From contig DAOVDO010000036.1 in NCBI GenBank assembly GCA_030669525.1, positions 1 to 8,163 of the forward strand: 8,163 nucleotides of DNA, read 5' to 3'. This document shows positions 1 through 6,382 of this stretch, one piece after another. The stretch comes from Dehalococcoidia bacterium. GTDB taxonomy: Bacteria; Chloroflexota; Dehalococcoidia; GIF9; AB-539-J10. The stretch's first letter is position 1, and the number at the start of each line of letters is the position of its first letter. A program made the translations under genes and the position numbers. Below the pieces are notes generated by a model. The model did no database searches, was not told the DNA's origin, and worked only from the letters and a program-made list of their open reading frames with translations.

Positions 1-75
1 ATACTCCTATTCTAATAGCTTAGAATGTATTTAAATCTGGTTAACGCTAATTGGTCATTCCTTATAGTAATTAGT

Positions 76-828
76 ATGGAGCGGAAATCTGTTAGCAAAA
101 GGAAACTGCATGATTTTCTGGATAAACTCAAAGCCGGCCCAGGAGATTATATAACTCTATACATAAGGTCTCTTTCCTTCCCATATTACATAGACGATCT
201 ATCACTGGCACCTGAATACAGTATATGCATCGATGAAATCAGGGAGTTGGTCAGAGCTAAACCCGCTGTTCAGGAGATAGAGAAATATGGAACGGGGGTA
301 GCCGTATTTTGGCAGAGAAGTGGAAACAGGTGCATGGTGTTACCGCCATTCCCTATTAACAAAGACAAGGTGTCTCTGGGTGAGCTTGATACCTCAGTTA
401 TATACGAAGCACTGGAAAGAAAATACGCTATAGGGGTTGTGCTGGTGACTTGGGGCTCCTACGCTGTGGGGGTTTTCTATGGTGATAGTCTGGTGGACTC
501 AAAGGTGGGGACGGGGTATATTCACAAGGAGCACAAGAAGGGAGGCAGCAGCCAGAAAAGATTTGCCAGAAGGACTGAGGAGCAAAAAAAGAATTTTCTG
601 AGAAAGGTCAGCGGTAGAATTGAAGAGAGGTTTAAAAATCATGCCTTGGATTATGTTTTTTTCGGTGGGAACAGATTAATTGGAAAGCCGCTATTAAAAG
701 AGTGCGCATGCCTTAAGGCAGAAACGTACAAAATTTCTGAAAAACTGGTGGACGTAAGGTATGCAGATAAGGAAGCCTTGGATAACAGTTTGAAAGCAAT
801 AACAAAGTCGCTAATTCTAATTTATTAA
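76..828 (+). CDS. VLRF1-type (Vms1/ANKZF1-like) eRF1-fold peptidyl-tRNA hydrolase, putative
   Basis: The likely role is hydrolysis of the peptidyl-tRNA ester on stalled or split ribosomes, as eukaryotic Vms1/ANKZF1 does in ribosome quality control. The key signal, at residues 150-166 counted from the ATG at 76, is a basic stretch followed by GGSSQKRFARR. Gly156-Gly157 and Gln160 correspond to the GGQ/GSQ catalytic loop of the eRF1/VLRF1 superfamily, and the SQxRFxRR continuation is typical of VLRF1 members. A hydrophobic strand (IGVVLVTWGSYAVGVF) precedes the loop, and YVFFGGN after a helix (about 193-199) fits the release-factor domain 2 fold. The protein stands alone: no zinc finger, ankyrin or C-terminal partner domain is seen. 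An in-frame ATG at 25 would add 17 mostly hydrophobic residues. Neither start has a clear Shine-Dalgarno; 76 is preferred because MERKSVSKRKLHDFL looks like a natural soluble start. The family call is from memory of motifs. Activity on ribosomes is inferred. Confidence 0.75.
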   Translation: MERKSVSKRKLHDFLDKLKAGPGDYITLYIRSLSFPYYIDDLSLAPEYSICIDEIRELVRAKPAVQEIEKYGTGVAVFWQRSGNRCMVLPPFPINKDKVSLGELDTSVIYEALERKYAIGVVLVTWGSYAVGVFYGDSLVDSKVGTGYIHKEHKKGGSSQKRFARRTEEQKKNFLRKVSGRIEERFKNHALDYVFFGGNRLIGKPLLKECACLKAETYKISEKLVDVRYADKEALDNSLKAITKSLILIY

Positions 829-917
829 GGGCATATAAAAAAGCAGGCCTGAAAAAAGCTACGTGAGTATGCCTAATTACCCAGCATTACCCGCTTTCTT
901 AAGTCCCCAGATTAGAA

Positions 918-964
918 GCGTCCAGGAGAAACTGGATATATTAAATCTAATTTCCCCTGGACGC
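918..964 (-). repeat. 14-bp inverted repeat between convergent genes, candidate 3'-end hairpin
   Basis: Arms 918-931 and 951-964 are complementary over 14 positions with a single A/C mismatch (927/955), around a 19-nt loop. On the minus-strand transcript that mismatch becomes a G-U pair, so the stem is complete there. This suggests it belongs to the 3' end of the zinc-ribbon gene message, whose stop codon is 28 bases before it. There is no U-run on either side, so it is not a standard intrinsic terminator. It may mark a transcript end or stabilise one. The gap lies between two genes pointing at each other, where such hairpins are expected. Confidence 0.55.
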
Positions 965-991
965 CCAACATTTCACAGATTGCCAGGAATA

Positions 992-1135
992 CTAGGCTTT
1001 CCCTATTCTAAATACCTTAGTTCCACAGGTGGGGCAAACACCCTGTACTGCTGGTCTACCATTTTTAAGAGTAATCTGCCTTGGATTTCTTATTTCAACC
1101 TTCTTCCTGCACTTCATACAATAAGCTGTTGCCAT
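992..1135 (-). CDS. DUF5679 zinc-ribbon small protein
   Basis: A 47-residue protein beginning MATAYCMKCRKKVEI. Cys6-X2-Cys9 and Cys34-X2-Cys37 form two knuckles separated by 24 residues, a classic zinc ribbon. The intervening LKNGRPAVQG and the ending KVFRIGKA match the short DUF5679 family as I remember it from Chloroflexota. Function is unknown; members resemble nucleic-acid- or ribosome-associated zinc ribbons, but nothing here proves that. The frame stays open upstream to an ATG at 1195. However, the ATG at 1135 has a strong ribosome binding site five bases upstream and gives exactly the family length, so the longer form is rejected. A perfect TTGACA -35 box lies upstream, so it is probably transcribed on its own. 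Confidence 0.88.
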   Translation of the reverse strand: MATAYCMKCRKKVEIRNPRQITLKNGRPAVQGVCPTCGTKVFRIGKA

Positions 1136-1140
1136 AACTC

Positions 1141-1146
1141 CCTCCT
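1141..1146 (-). promoter_or_regulatory. Ribosome binding site of the DUF5679 gene
   Basis: On the minus strand this reads AGGAGG, five bases before the ATG at 1135. It is the strongest Shine-Dalgarno in the window and fixes the short start of the zinc-ribbon gene. Confidence 0.85.
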
Positions 1147-1166
1147 TTATTTTTATATTTACTATA

Positions 1167-1195
1167 AAATTACTACAGCAGGATGGCTTTGTCAA
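1167..1195 (-). promoter_or_regulatory. Candidate promoter of the DUF5679 gene
   Basis: On the minus strand a perfect TTGACA (1190-1195) is followed after 17 bases by TAATTT (1167-1172), a weak -10 with three of six consensus bases. Transcription would begin near 1160 and give a leader of about 25 bases. The -35 box and spacing are convincing; the -10 is not strong. Confidence 0.4.
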
Positions 1196-1236
1196 TAGCT
1201 TAAGACAGTTTTGGACAGAAAATGCATCTTTTTTTA

Positions 1237-1863
1237 TTAATAGGAAGATAATTTCACTTTACCTTTTCTGGTGGAAGTTACTCTGATTGCTGTTAGAATA
1301 AATAAACCCGAGAACAGCAGGGCCTTTCTCCCGACGGGCATAGGATTCCAAAAGCCCTGCCAGATAGAATCCATCATTTCTCTCAGCCTGATATCGGGAA
1401 TCTGGAAAAGTCTCTTGCCTGTTTCGGGATCCAATTGGTAAAACTGGACTTCAGGGTTCTCAAGGGAAGTCTCCTCTTTGCCTGCGTAGTCCACCCACAC
1501 GTGGATAGGTGAGATATTGAGTTGGTATGGGATGTTCTCCGCTTCAAAAACTGAGGCCAGCACTAATGCTCGTGCTTTGCAATCACCCTTTCCCTTAAGG
1601 AGCACCTCTTCAGTAGTAGGGAAATACCATGGCATGCCATGAATCTCCCAATCATAGTAATAGGGTATTTTTTCTAGAACGGTTTCTTCTATAGCGGTAG
1701 GGTTCGAGGGAAGGTCACTCAGTATGGGCACAACTGCACAGGGATTAATGTCCGGGTCAAAAGTCCTTTGAACACTGATAATAAGATTTAAAGGGTTGGG
1801 GTATAGTACAAAGAGAACCCAAAATGCTATTAGCAACGGAAAGTATCGCTGGTAAATTCTCAT
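1237..1863 (-). CDS. Membrane-anchored transglutaminase-like protein
   Basis: Residues are numbered from the ATG at 1863 (208 aa). An N-terminal hydrophobic segment (about 8-22, FPLLIAFWVLFVLYP) acts as a signal anchor. A central domain has the transglutaminase-like cysteine-protease pattern: KGDCKARA with Cys95, HVWVDY with His121, and QLDPETG with Asp145, giving a plausible Cys-His-Asp triad. A second membrane segment (about 182-195, LLFSGLFILTAI) ends in a basic tail. The domain therefore probably lies outside the membrane. Related bacterial proteins are thought to be peptidases or amidases rather than protein cross-linkers; the substrate is unknown. Start choice: the ATG at 1863 has AGGAG ten bases upstream and opens directly into the anchor. 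In-frame ATGs at 1902 and 1932 would add a basic stretch and have weaker sites. No functional partner is adjacent. Confidence 0.75.
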   Translation of the reverse strand: MRIYQRYFPLLIAFWVLFVLYPNPLNLIISVQRTFDPDINPCAVVPILSDLPSNPTAIEETVLEKIPYYYDWEIHGMPWYFPTTEEVLLKGKGDCKARALVLASVFEAENIPYQLNISPIHVWVDYAGKEETSLENPEVQFYQLDPETGKRLFQIPDIRLREMMDSIWQGFWNPMPVGRKALLFSGLFILTAIRVTSTRKGKVKLSSY

Positions 1864-1932
1864 AGTGGTAGTTCTCCTGCTAATACTAAAACTCTTTATC
1901 ATTGCTTTTCTCGCCTGATATATCCTCCACAT

Positions 1933-2225
1933 TTACAACTATTCCCTTCTCTTTGAATCCAGATTTATAGAGGATTCTCTTAGTAGCATGGCACTCAAAA
2001 ATATAAATTTTTCTGGCTCTGCTTGTCCTGGATATTAATCACCACTGGTTATTATATACAATTACCATAAAATTAAACTCCTGATCTCATTCAGATAGAT
2101 GGGTGACATGTCAGGCAATTCCACATGGCGAGCATAAGGTGGTGGGCATAGAACCCGCCACTAAGGTTACGGTGTGGCTTGTTTCCTGCGGTGAGCCGAA
2201 GCTGACGGCCACTCTCTTTCTCCCC
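1933..2225. other. Non-coding stretch with short inverted repeats
   Basis: No convincing gene is seen on either strand. The part next to the transglutaminase-like gene is AT-rich. It contains a perfect minus-strand TATAAT at 2051-2056 without a good -35, and a small AT palindrome at 1997-2012 (AAAAAT, four bases, ATTTTT). The more GC-rich part holds a hairpin at 2139-2161, with arms GTGGTGGG and CCCGCCAC (one G-U type pair) around a 7-base loop. The base composition shifts upward from about 2100 into the repeat that follows, which suggests inserted or repeat-derived DNA. Confidence 0.5.
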
Positions 2226-2337
2226 TGTCATTGCGAGCCGACGGCGTGGCAATCTCGGTGGAGAGTCGGGATGAGATTGCTTCGGGGCTAGCGCCCCTCG
2301 AAACGACAGTAGTGCTGGCCCCTCGCAACGACAGTAG
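2226..2337. repeat. Dispersed palindromic (MITE/REP-like) element with duplicated right end
   Basis: The left end TGTCATTGCGAG (2226-2237) is the inverse of the right end CTCGCAACGACA (2322-2333) with one mismatch. Inside, GCAATCTC (2249-2256) is the exact inverse of GAGATTGC (2273-2280). This arrangement is characteristic of short palindromic repeats I recall as dispersed in many bacterial genomes, including Dehalococcoidia. The right end is present twice: 2293-2312 and 2318-2337 are 20-base copies with one difference, offset by 25 bases. There is no transposase, so any mobility would be in trans. Confidence 0.7.
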
Positions 2338-2480
2338 AGGAGGCGTGGTGTCACTAATAATGTGGACGAGTACAACTCTTTGTCATTTGGGGTGGTGAAG
2401 CATATAATTTTACACCGTTAAGTGTGGTAAACAACGATAGCTGTTTTTTTATAGGCTATTAATACATTAGTAGACCTAAA

Positions 2481-2485
2481 AGGAG
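2481..2485 (+). promoter_or_regulatory. Ribosome binding site of the iron-sulfur flavoprotein gene
   Basis: AGGAG lies seven bases before the ATG at 2493, a standard strong Shine-Dalgarno that settles this start. Confidence 0.8.
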
Positions 2486-2492
2486 TGAGAAC

Positions 2493-3059
2493 ATGAGAGC
2501 TATTGGTATTGTTGGCAGTCCTAGAGAGAATGGTAATACTGAAGCTATTACCAGACATGCCCTGACGGCAATAGAGGAAGAAGGGATAGGGACGGAGCTA
2601 ATAAAGTTAGCCAACCTGGATATACGTCCCTGTAATGCTTGCCTGACCTGTAAGAATGAAGAGAGATGCCCTATAGATGATGACTTATTTCCGATATATA
2701 CAAAAATGAAGGAAGCTGACGCCATAATACTGGCATCACCAGTTTACTTTAGCTCAGCAACATCGCTATTGAAGGCACTTATGGAGAGGGCTGGTTATCT
2801 TGCTTATAATAATGGTAGACCATTTGAAGGGAAGGTGGGAGGTCCTTTGGTAGTTGCCCGCCGCGCTGGTCAAAACTTTACGCTGGCTCAAATTACCTAC
2901 TGGTTTCACGTACTGGGATTCTATGTGCCTGGTTCCACATATTGGAATATTACTTTTGGCAGAAATAAGGGGGATGTGGGAAAGGACCAGGAAGGGCTTA
3001 CCACTGTCTGGAATTTCGGTAAGAATATTGCATTTCTAGTAAAAAAGCTAAAGAGATAG
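2493..3059 (+). CDS. Iron-sulfur flavoprotein (Isf family, NADPH-dependent FMN reductase fold)
   Basis: A 188-residue flavodoxin-like protein. The N-terminal strand and loop GIVGSPRENGNTEAIT (5-20) is the FMN phosphate-binding loop. SPVYFSSATSLLKALMER (82-99) is the second flavin-contacting motif, and VVARRAGQ (about 120-127) the third. Cys47, Cys50, Cys53 and Cys59 form the compact CX2CX2CX5C motif that binds a 4Fe-4S cluster in archaeal and anaerobic bacterial Isf proteins. Isf members move electrons between ferredoxin-like donors and acceptors such as oxygen or peroxide, and are common in strict anaerobes; the actual partner here is unknown. The length matches the family. It stands alone on the plus strand, facing the end of the UPF0182 gene 47 bases away, so it is probably monocistronic. 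Confidence 0.88.
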   Translation: MRAIGIVGSPRENGNTEAITRHALTAIEEEGIGTELIKLANLDIRPCNACLTCKNEERCPIDDDLFPIYTKMKEADAIILASPVYFSSATSLLKALMERAGYLAYNNGRPFEGKVGGPLVVARRAGQNFTLAQITYWFHVLGFYVPGSTYWNITFGRNKGDVGKDQEGLTTVWNFGKNIAFLVKKLKR

Positions 3060-3106
3060 CAATATTGCATAACCGGACAGCTTATAAGAATGAAAGATCA
3101 ATTATT

Positions 3107-5881
3107 CTATTGAGCAGTGAGTTCTGCTAGTTGGTTGAGTACAACCTTCAATGCGTCCAGTTCTCTACCGTATCCAGCCCAATCACCTGCCCTGAGATAC
3201 TGCTGAGCATTGTCATAATGCTGCTGAGCCTCATTGATTAAACTGGCTATCTCTGTACTTAACGCCTCCTCTGGTTCTGCTGGGGTTGATGGTTCTGTAA
3301 TGGGTTCAGCAGGAAGCGTCTCTGTACCGAAAATAGCTGCCAGGCATTGCTTCAATGTGGGCTCCATGGCTATCTGGTCACCAGCGGCAACAATGACCCT
3401 TTTTAGCTCTGGAAGTCCACCAGCCTCTGCCTGAAGAAAAACCGACTCGACATATAGATTGGATTTGCCTAATGGAATCAGTAGCAGGTTGCCACGAATT
3501 ACTCGAGAACCACCGCGACCCCATAGAGCAAGCTGCTCGGTAATTACAGTATCCTGCTGAATTCGGTTCTCAATCTGACTTGGACCGTACACTAGCCGTT
3601 CCTTGGGAAAATGGTAGGCAAGAAGCTTTCCATAATTTTCTCCATCGCAACGGGCGGCAAGCCAGCCAATAGTATTATTTTTATTTACTGGAGTAAAGGG
3701 TAATATGAGCATGAACTCCTCTTTCTCCTCGTCGGGAAGGCGCATAATGATGTAGTAGGGGTCCATAAGCTGTTCTCCACCGGCGTAAATCTCTCTGGGC
3801 ACAGCCCACAGGTCCTCCTTGTTGTAAAAAACTCGGGCGTCACTCATATGATAGCTCTGGTAAACTGAGGCTTGGATATCGAACATGCCCTCGGGATAAC
3901 GGAGGTGAGAGCGTAAGTTCTCTGGCATTTGCTCTATGGGGACGAACAGTTTGGGGAAGATGGTCTGGTATGTCTGTATTAGAGCGTCATCTGGGTCAGT
4001 AATGTAAAAAGTGGTACTTCCATTATAGGCGTCGATAACAACTTTGACGCTATTTCGAATATAATTTAGCCCTTTCTCAATGGGCTCAGAATAAGGATAA
4101 CGGTCGGTGATGGTATATGCATCCTGAATCCAGAGCAATTTTCCATCTAATATCACCAGATAAGGGTCATCATCCAGCTTTAAAAATGGTGCCAGATGAT
4201 TGACTCTCTCGCTGATGTTTCTATAATATAGTATTCTGCTTTCGGGGGTTAATGCACCGCTTATAAGTATATTAAAGTCAGTTAATTGCCATGCATAGAC
4301 CAATCGACGAATGAAACTGCCGATGCCAACTCCATCCTTTCCTTCATAATAACCATAAACGTTCTCTTCGCCCATGGGATAGTCAAATTCCTGGGTCTCT
4401 GTATTCACAATTACGTAATTATTGGTCTTTTCCCCGAAATATATCTGAGGCTGCTCTATGTTGAAATCACCAACAGGAGGTATATCCTTGACCAGTAATA
4501 CCGGCAACCCCTCCGGGCTAATCTCGGTGACAGGGCTCAGAGCAAGACCATAGCCATGGGTGAACTGTAATCGGCGGTTGATCCAGGTTTGTGCCTGTCC
4601 TGCCAGTTTCTCTGCGGACAACTCTCGGGCTGATAACATAACCTGCCGATATTCGCCATCAATGAAATAGCGGTCGACATCGACATCATTGAAGTCATAA
4701 TAGAGCCTGATGGCCTGTATCTGGTTATAGGTGTCCTTTAGCGGGCGATGGTCCCAGAGCCTGATATTGTCGATAGTCTCAGCATTTTGTGCTATATCCT
4801 GATAACTGGGTATCTTCTCTGCTGGGAAGGCTTCCTCCTCTATCTGGCTCAGGGCAAAAGCCTCTCTGGTGTATTGGATGTTATATTCTATGTAGGGTTT
4901 TTCGCGAACTAGCTCGTTAGGTTCCACTTGAAAGCGCTGTACCAGAGCGGGGACTATACCCCCTGCGATGATGGCAACCACTATCCATCCTACAATACAG
5001 TAGAAGACCCTGCGAAAGTTGCGCTGTAACAGGGAAGCCATAATAATTCCCATACACACAAGTACTACCGCAACAAGAATCCACTGGGCTGGAAGCTGAG
5101 CATGCATATCAGTATAACTGGCTCCAAAGGCTACACCCCGGGCAGAGAAGACCAGTTTCCAGATACCAAGCCAGTAACCCCAGGCAAAAAGACCCAGTAT
5201 GGCCATGGCCAGCCCGCCGATATGGGCTAGTACAGGTTTGGTAACGTTTAATCTGAATCGTTGCGTCCCATAGCCTAGAACATACATTACGACAGTGCCA
5301 ATGAGGGTAACTATCAGTGCGCCCAGGAACCAATCTCGTAGAAAGTGAAGGAAAGGCAATGAGAACACATAGAAGCCAATCTCTTTATGGAAAATAGGAT
5401 CGTTGATGCCAAAGGGTTGCTGGTTGAGGAATTGAAGTATGCCCTCCCAGTTACCCTGGGCTATCCAACCAAATATCAGGCTGAGAACCACCGTTCCTAT
5501 GAGAATGCTTGCCCTGGTTATCGGTTGTGGGTGTTGTGCCATGTTCCAGGGCCAAAAACGTGTGCCACTGTTGGGTAAAAGTCGTGTAGCCAGCACCAGG
5601 TTCCCCAGAAACAAGATGAAGAAGATAATAGCTGCAGAGAAAAAGATTAGTACCTTGCTTTTTATAATAGTGGCGTAGACACTGCCATATCCCAGGCTGC
5701 TGAACCATAACCACTCCGTGTAAATTCCTTTTAATATGCTAAGAACGATGAATAGAATTATTACTGTAGCTATGATTATGAGAGCTTTAGGATGGCTTCT
5801 TCGCCGCACATGTTGCACCGGCTCCTCGCCTCTATTTTCGGGAAACCACTTCTGCCATTTCTTAAAATCAAATGAACTCAT
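3107..5881 (-). CDS. UPF0182 (COG1615) family large integral membrane protein
   Basis: A 924-residue protein with about seven membrane segments in its first third (roughly 33-54, 75-98, 123-141, 185-204, 218-244, 265-285 and 292-313). A large, probably extracytoplasmic domain follows. The junction carries the family hallmark: QRFQVEPNEL (316-324 region), then PYIEYNIQYTREAF (329-342). Later motifs such as GYGLALSPV, a PVGDFNIEQPQIYFGE block, PYLVILDGKLLWIQDAYT and RGNLLLIPLGKSNLYVESVFLQ are also typical. Near the C-terminus a Pro/Glu/Thr-rich linker (about 855-873) leads to an alpha-helical tail containing QYLRAGDWAGYGRELDAL. The family is found in Actinobacteria, Cyanobacteria, Chloroflexota and others and has no settled function. 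The start has only a weak AGAG three to six bases upstream but places the basic N-terminus correctly before the first membrane segment. The gene is monocistronic, with a candidate operator-bearing promoter. Confidence 0.92.
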   Translation of the reverse strand: MSSFDFKKWQKWFPENRGEEPVQHVRRRSHPKALIIIATVIILFIVLSILKGIYTEWLWFSSLGYGSVYATIIKSKVLIFFSAAIIFFILFLGNLVLATRLLPNSGTRFWPWNMAQHPQPITRASILIGTVVLSLIFGWIAQGNWEGILQFLNQQPFGINDPIFHKEIGFYVFSLPFLHFLRDWFLGALIVTLIGTVVMYVLGYGTQRFRLNVTKPVLAHIGGLAMAILGLFAWGYWLGIWKLVFSARGVAFGASYTDMHAQLPAQWILVAVVLVCMGIIMASLLQRNFRRVFYCIVGWIVVAIIAGGIVPALVQRFQVEPNELVREKPYIEYNIQYTREAFALSQIEEEAFPAEKIPSYQDIAQNAETIDNIRLWDHRPLKDTYNQIQAIRLYYDFNDVDVDRYFIDGEYRQVMLSARELSAEKLAGQAQTWINRRLQFTHGYGLALSPVTEISPEGLPVLLVKDIPPVGDFNIEQPQIYFGEKTNNYVIVNTETQEFDYPMGEENVYGYYEGKDGVGIGSFIRRLVYAWQLTDFNILISGALTPESRILYYRNISERVNHLAPFLKLDDDPYLVILDGKLLWIQDAYTITDRYPYSEPIEKGLNYIRNSVKVVIDAYNGSTTFYITDPDDALIQTYQTIFPKLFVPIEQMPENLRSHLRYPEGMFDIQASVYQSYHMSDARVFYNKEDLWAVPREIYAGGEQLMDPYYIIMRLPDEEKEEFMLILPFTPVNKNNTIGWLAARCDGENYGKLLAYHFPKERLVYGPSQIENRIQQDTVITEQLALWGRGGSRVIRGNLLLIPLGKSNLYVESVFLQAEAGGLPELKRVIVAAGDQIAMEPTLKQCLAAIFGTETLPAEPITEPSTPAEPEEALSTEIASLINEAQQHYDNAQQYLRAGDWAGYGRELDALKVVLNQLAELTAQ

Positions 5882-5889
5882 TTTGCTCT

Positions 5890-5926
5890 TATAAACCTTT
5901 ATAAATCATAGCTATAAGCCTTTATA
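5890..5926. promoter_or_regulatory. Two near-identical 14-bp palindromes, candidate operators for UPF0182
   Basis: TATAAACCTTTATA (5890-5903) is a perfect inverted repeat around CC. TATAAGCCTTTATA (5913-5926) differs by one base. The copies are 23 bases apart. The second fits inside the -35/-10 spacer of the candidate UPF0182 promoter and the first covers its predicted start, an arrangement typical of repressor sites. The AT-rich content raises the chance of coincidence. Confidence 0.4.
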
Positions 5927-5933
5927 TTGTTAG
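5905..5933 (-). promoter_or_regulatory. Candidate promoter of the UPF0182 gene
   Basis: On the minus strand CTAACA (5928-5933, four of six consensus bases) and TATGAT (5905-5910, five of six) are separated by exactly 17 bases. Transcription would start near 5898, giving a leader of about 17 bases before the ATG at 5881. Confidence 0.4.
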
Positions 5934-5949
5934 ATGACCTCCAGCTAGT

Positions 5950-5971
5950 TCGAGTTATTAAGCGAACTCGA
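5950..5971. repeat. 22-bp inverted repeat (7-bp arms)
   Basis: TCGAGTT (5950-5956) and AACTCGA (5965-5971) are exact inverse arms around an 8-base spacer. It lies just upstream of the candidate UPF0182 promoter and could be a protein-binding site or a small hairpin. The alternative pairing AGTTCG (5947-5952) with CGAACT (5963-5968) is also possible. No run of T follows on either strand. Confidence 0.4.
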
Positions 5972-6040
5972 GATTAATTTAATTGACACGATAGCAGACC
6001 TCATGCATATTGGTCAATGTTGTGTTTGGTGAGAAAGTAT

Positions 6041-6148
6041 TTCAGCAGGTAATACAGGCCTGGTTGTCTTGATGGAGTAAGTTTCGGTGTATTGTTACAG
6101 GCCTTTGTAACTTACAGGATAGAAGGCAACTACCAATTACCTGTTTAA
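6041..6148 (+). repeat. 108-nt ladder-like imperfect hairpin, possible structured RNA or MITE remnant
   Basis: Three helices are nested in line. The outer helix pairs 6041-6053 with 6136-6148 (12 of 13 positions, one G-U). The middle pairs 6063-6070 with 6123-6130 (8 of 8, one U-G). The inner pairs 6077-6083 with 6109-6115 (7 of 7). Both wobble pairs work only in plus-strand RNA and would be A-C mismatches in the minus-strand transcript, which hints at plus-strand transcription. A 9-base direct repeat, TACAGGCCT, occurs at 6053-6061 and 6096-6104 within the loops. No known riboswitch or terminator pattern is recognised and no U-run follows. Confidence 0.5.
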
Positions 6149-6206
6149 TAAAAATTAATTATTTATCCTTATTATCGAAATAACTTAAGCGGTTTAGCTC
6201 TGGTCG

Positions 6207-6236
6207 TTGCTAGCTAGTTATTAATTCAGCTATACT
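6207..6236 (+). promoter_or_regulatory. Candidate promoter of tRNA-Thr
   Basis: TTGCTA (6207-6212) and TATACT (6231-6236) are separated by 18 bases. A start near 6243 would place the tRNA almost at the beginning of the transcript. Confidence 0.45.
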
Positions 6237-6244
6237 AGTCATAT

Positions 6245-6317
6245 GCCAGCGTAGCTCAGCAGGTAGAGCAGCGCTTTCGTAAAGCGCGGGTCGGGGGTTC
6301 GAATCCCTTCGCTGGCT
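6245..6317 (+). tRNA. tRNA-Thr (anticodon CGT)
   Basis: A full cloverleaf is visible. The acceptor stem is GCCAGCG/CGCTGGC with discriminator T6317. The D stem is GCTC/GAGC. The anticodon stem GCGCT/AGCGC surrounds the loop TTCGTAA, with anticodon CGT reading ACG threonine codons. The T arm is GGGGG-TTCGAAT-CCCTT and includes two G-U pairs. CCA is not encoded, since TGG follows the discriminator base. Confidence 0.96.
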
Positions 6318-6382
6318 TGGTTATTACACAATAATTTGTAAGACGGGTTCGTTGGTTAGACTACGCTGCCTTTGGAGTTAAC

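Noticed and set aside
1136..1195. N-terminal extension of the zinc-ribbon protein to the ATG at 1195
   Set aside because: The extension would be translated through the strong AGGAGG site and the promoter region; the short start gives the family length.
863..1198. Plus-strand open frame of 111 codons starting at GTG
   Set aside because: It runs antisense through the well-supported zinc-ribbon gene and the inverted repeat, has no ribosome binding site, and its protein looks like random composition.
2103..2291. Plus-strand open frame of 62 codons in the same repeat
   Set aside because: It overlaps the dispersed palindrome, lacks a ribosome binding site and resembles no family I know.
2091..2375. 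Minus-strand open frame of 94 codons ending in a CLTCH heme-like motif
   Set aside because: Most of it lies in the palindromic repeat, and the single CxxCH is at the extreme C-terminus with no supporting cytochrome sequence or ribosome binding site. A decayed cytochrome fragment cannot be excluded but is not supported.
6321..6334. TTATT/AATAA hairpin after tRNA-Thr as a terminator
   Set aside because: The five-pair A-T stem is too weak and only three T bases follow.
6341..6370. Possible partial tRNA copy after tRNA-Thr (shared GGGTTCG)
   Set aside because: Similarity is limited to a 7-base T-arm word with no matching acceptor or T-stem partner, so it is likely chance.
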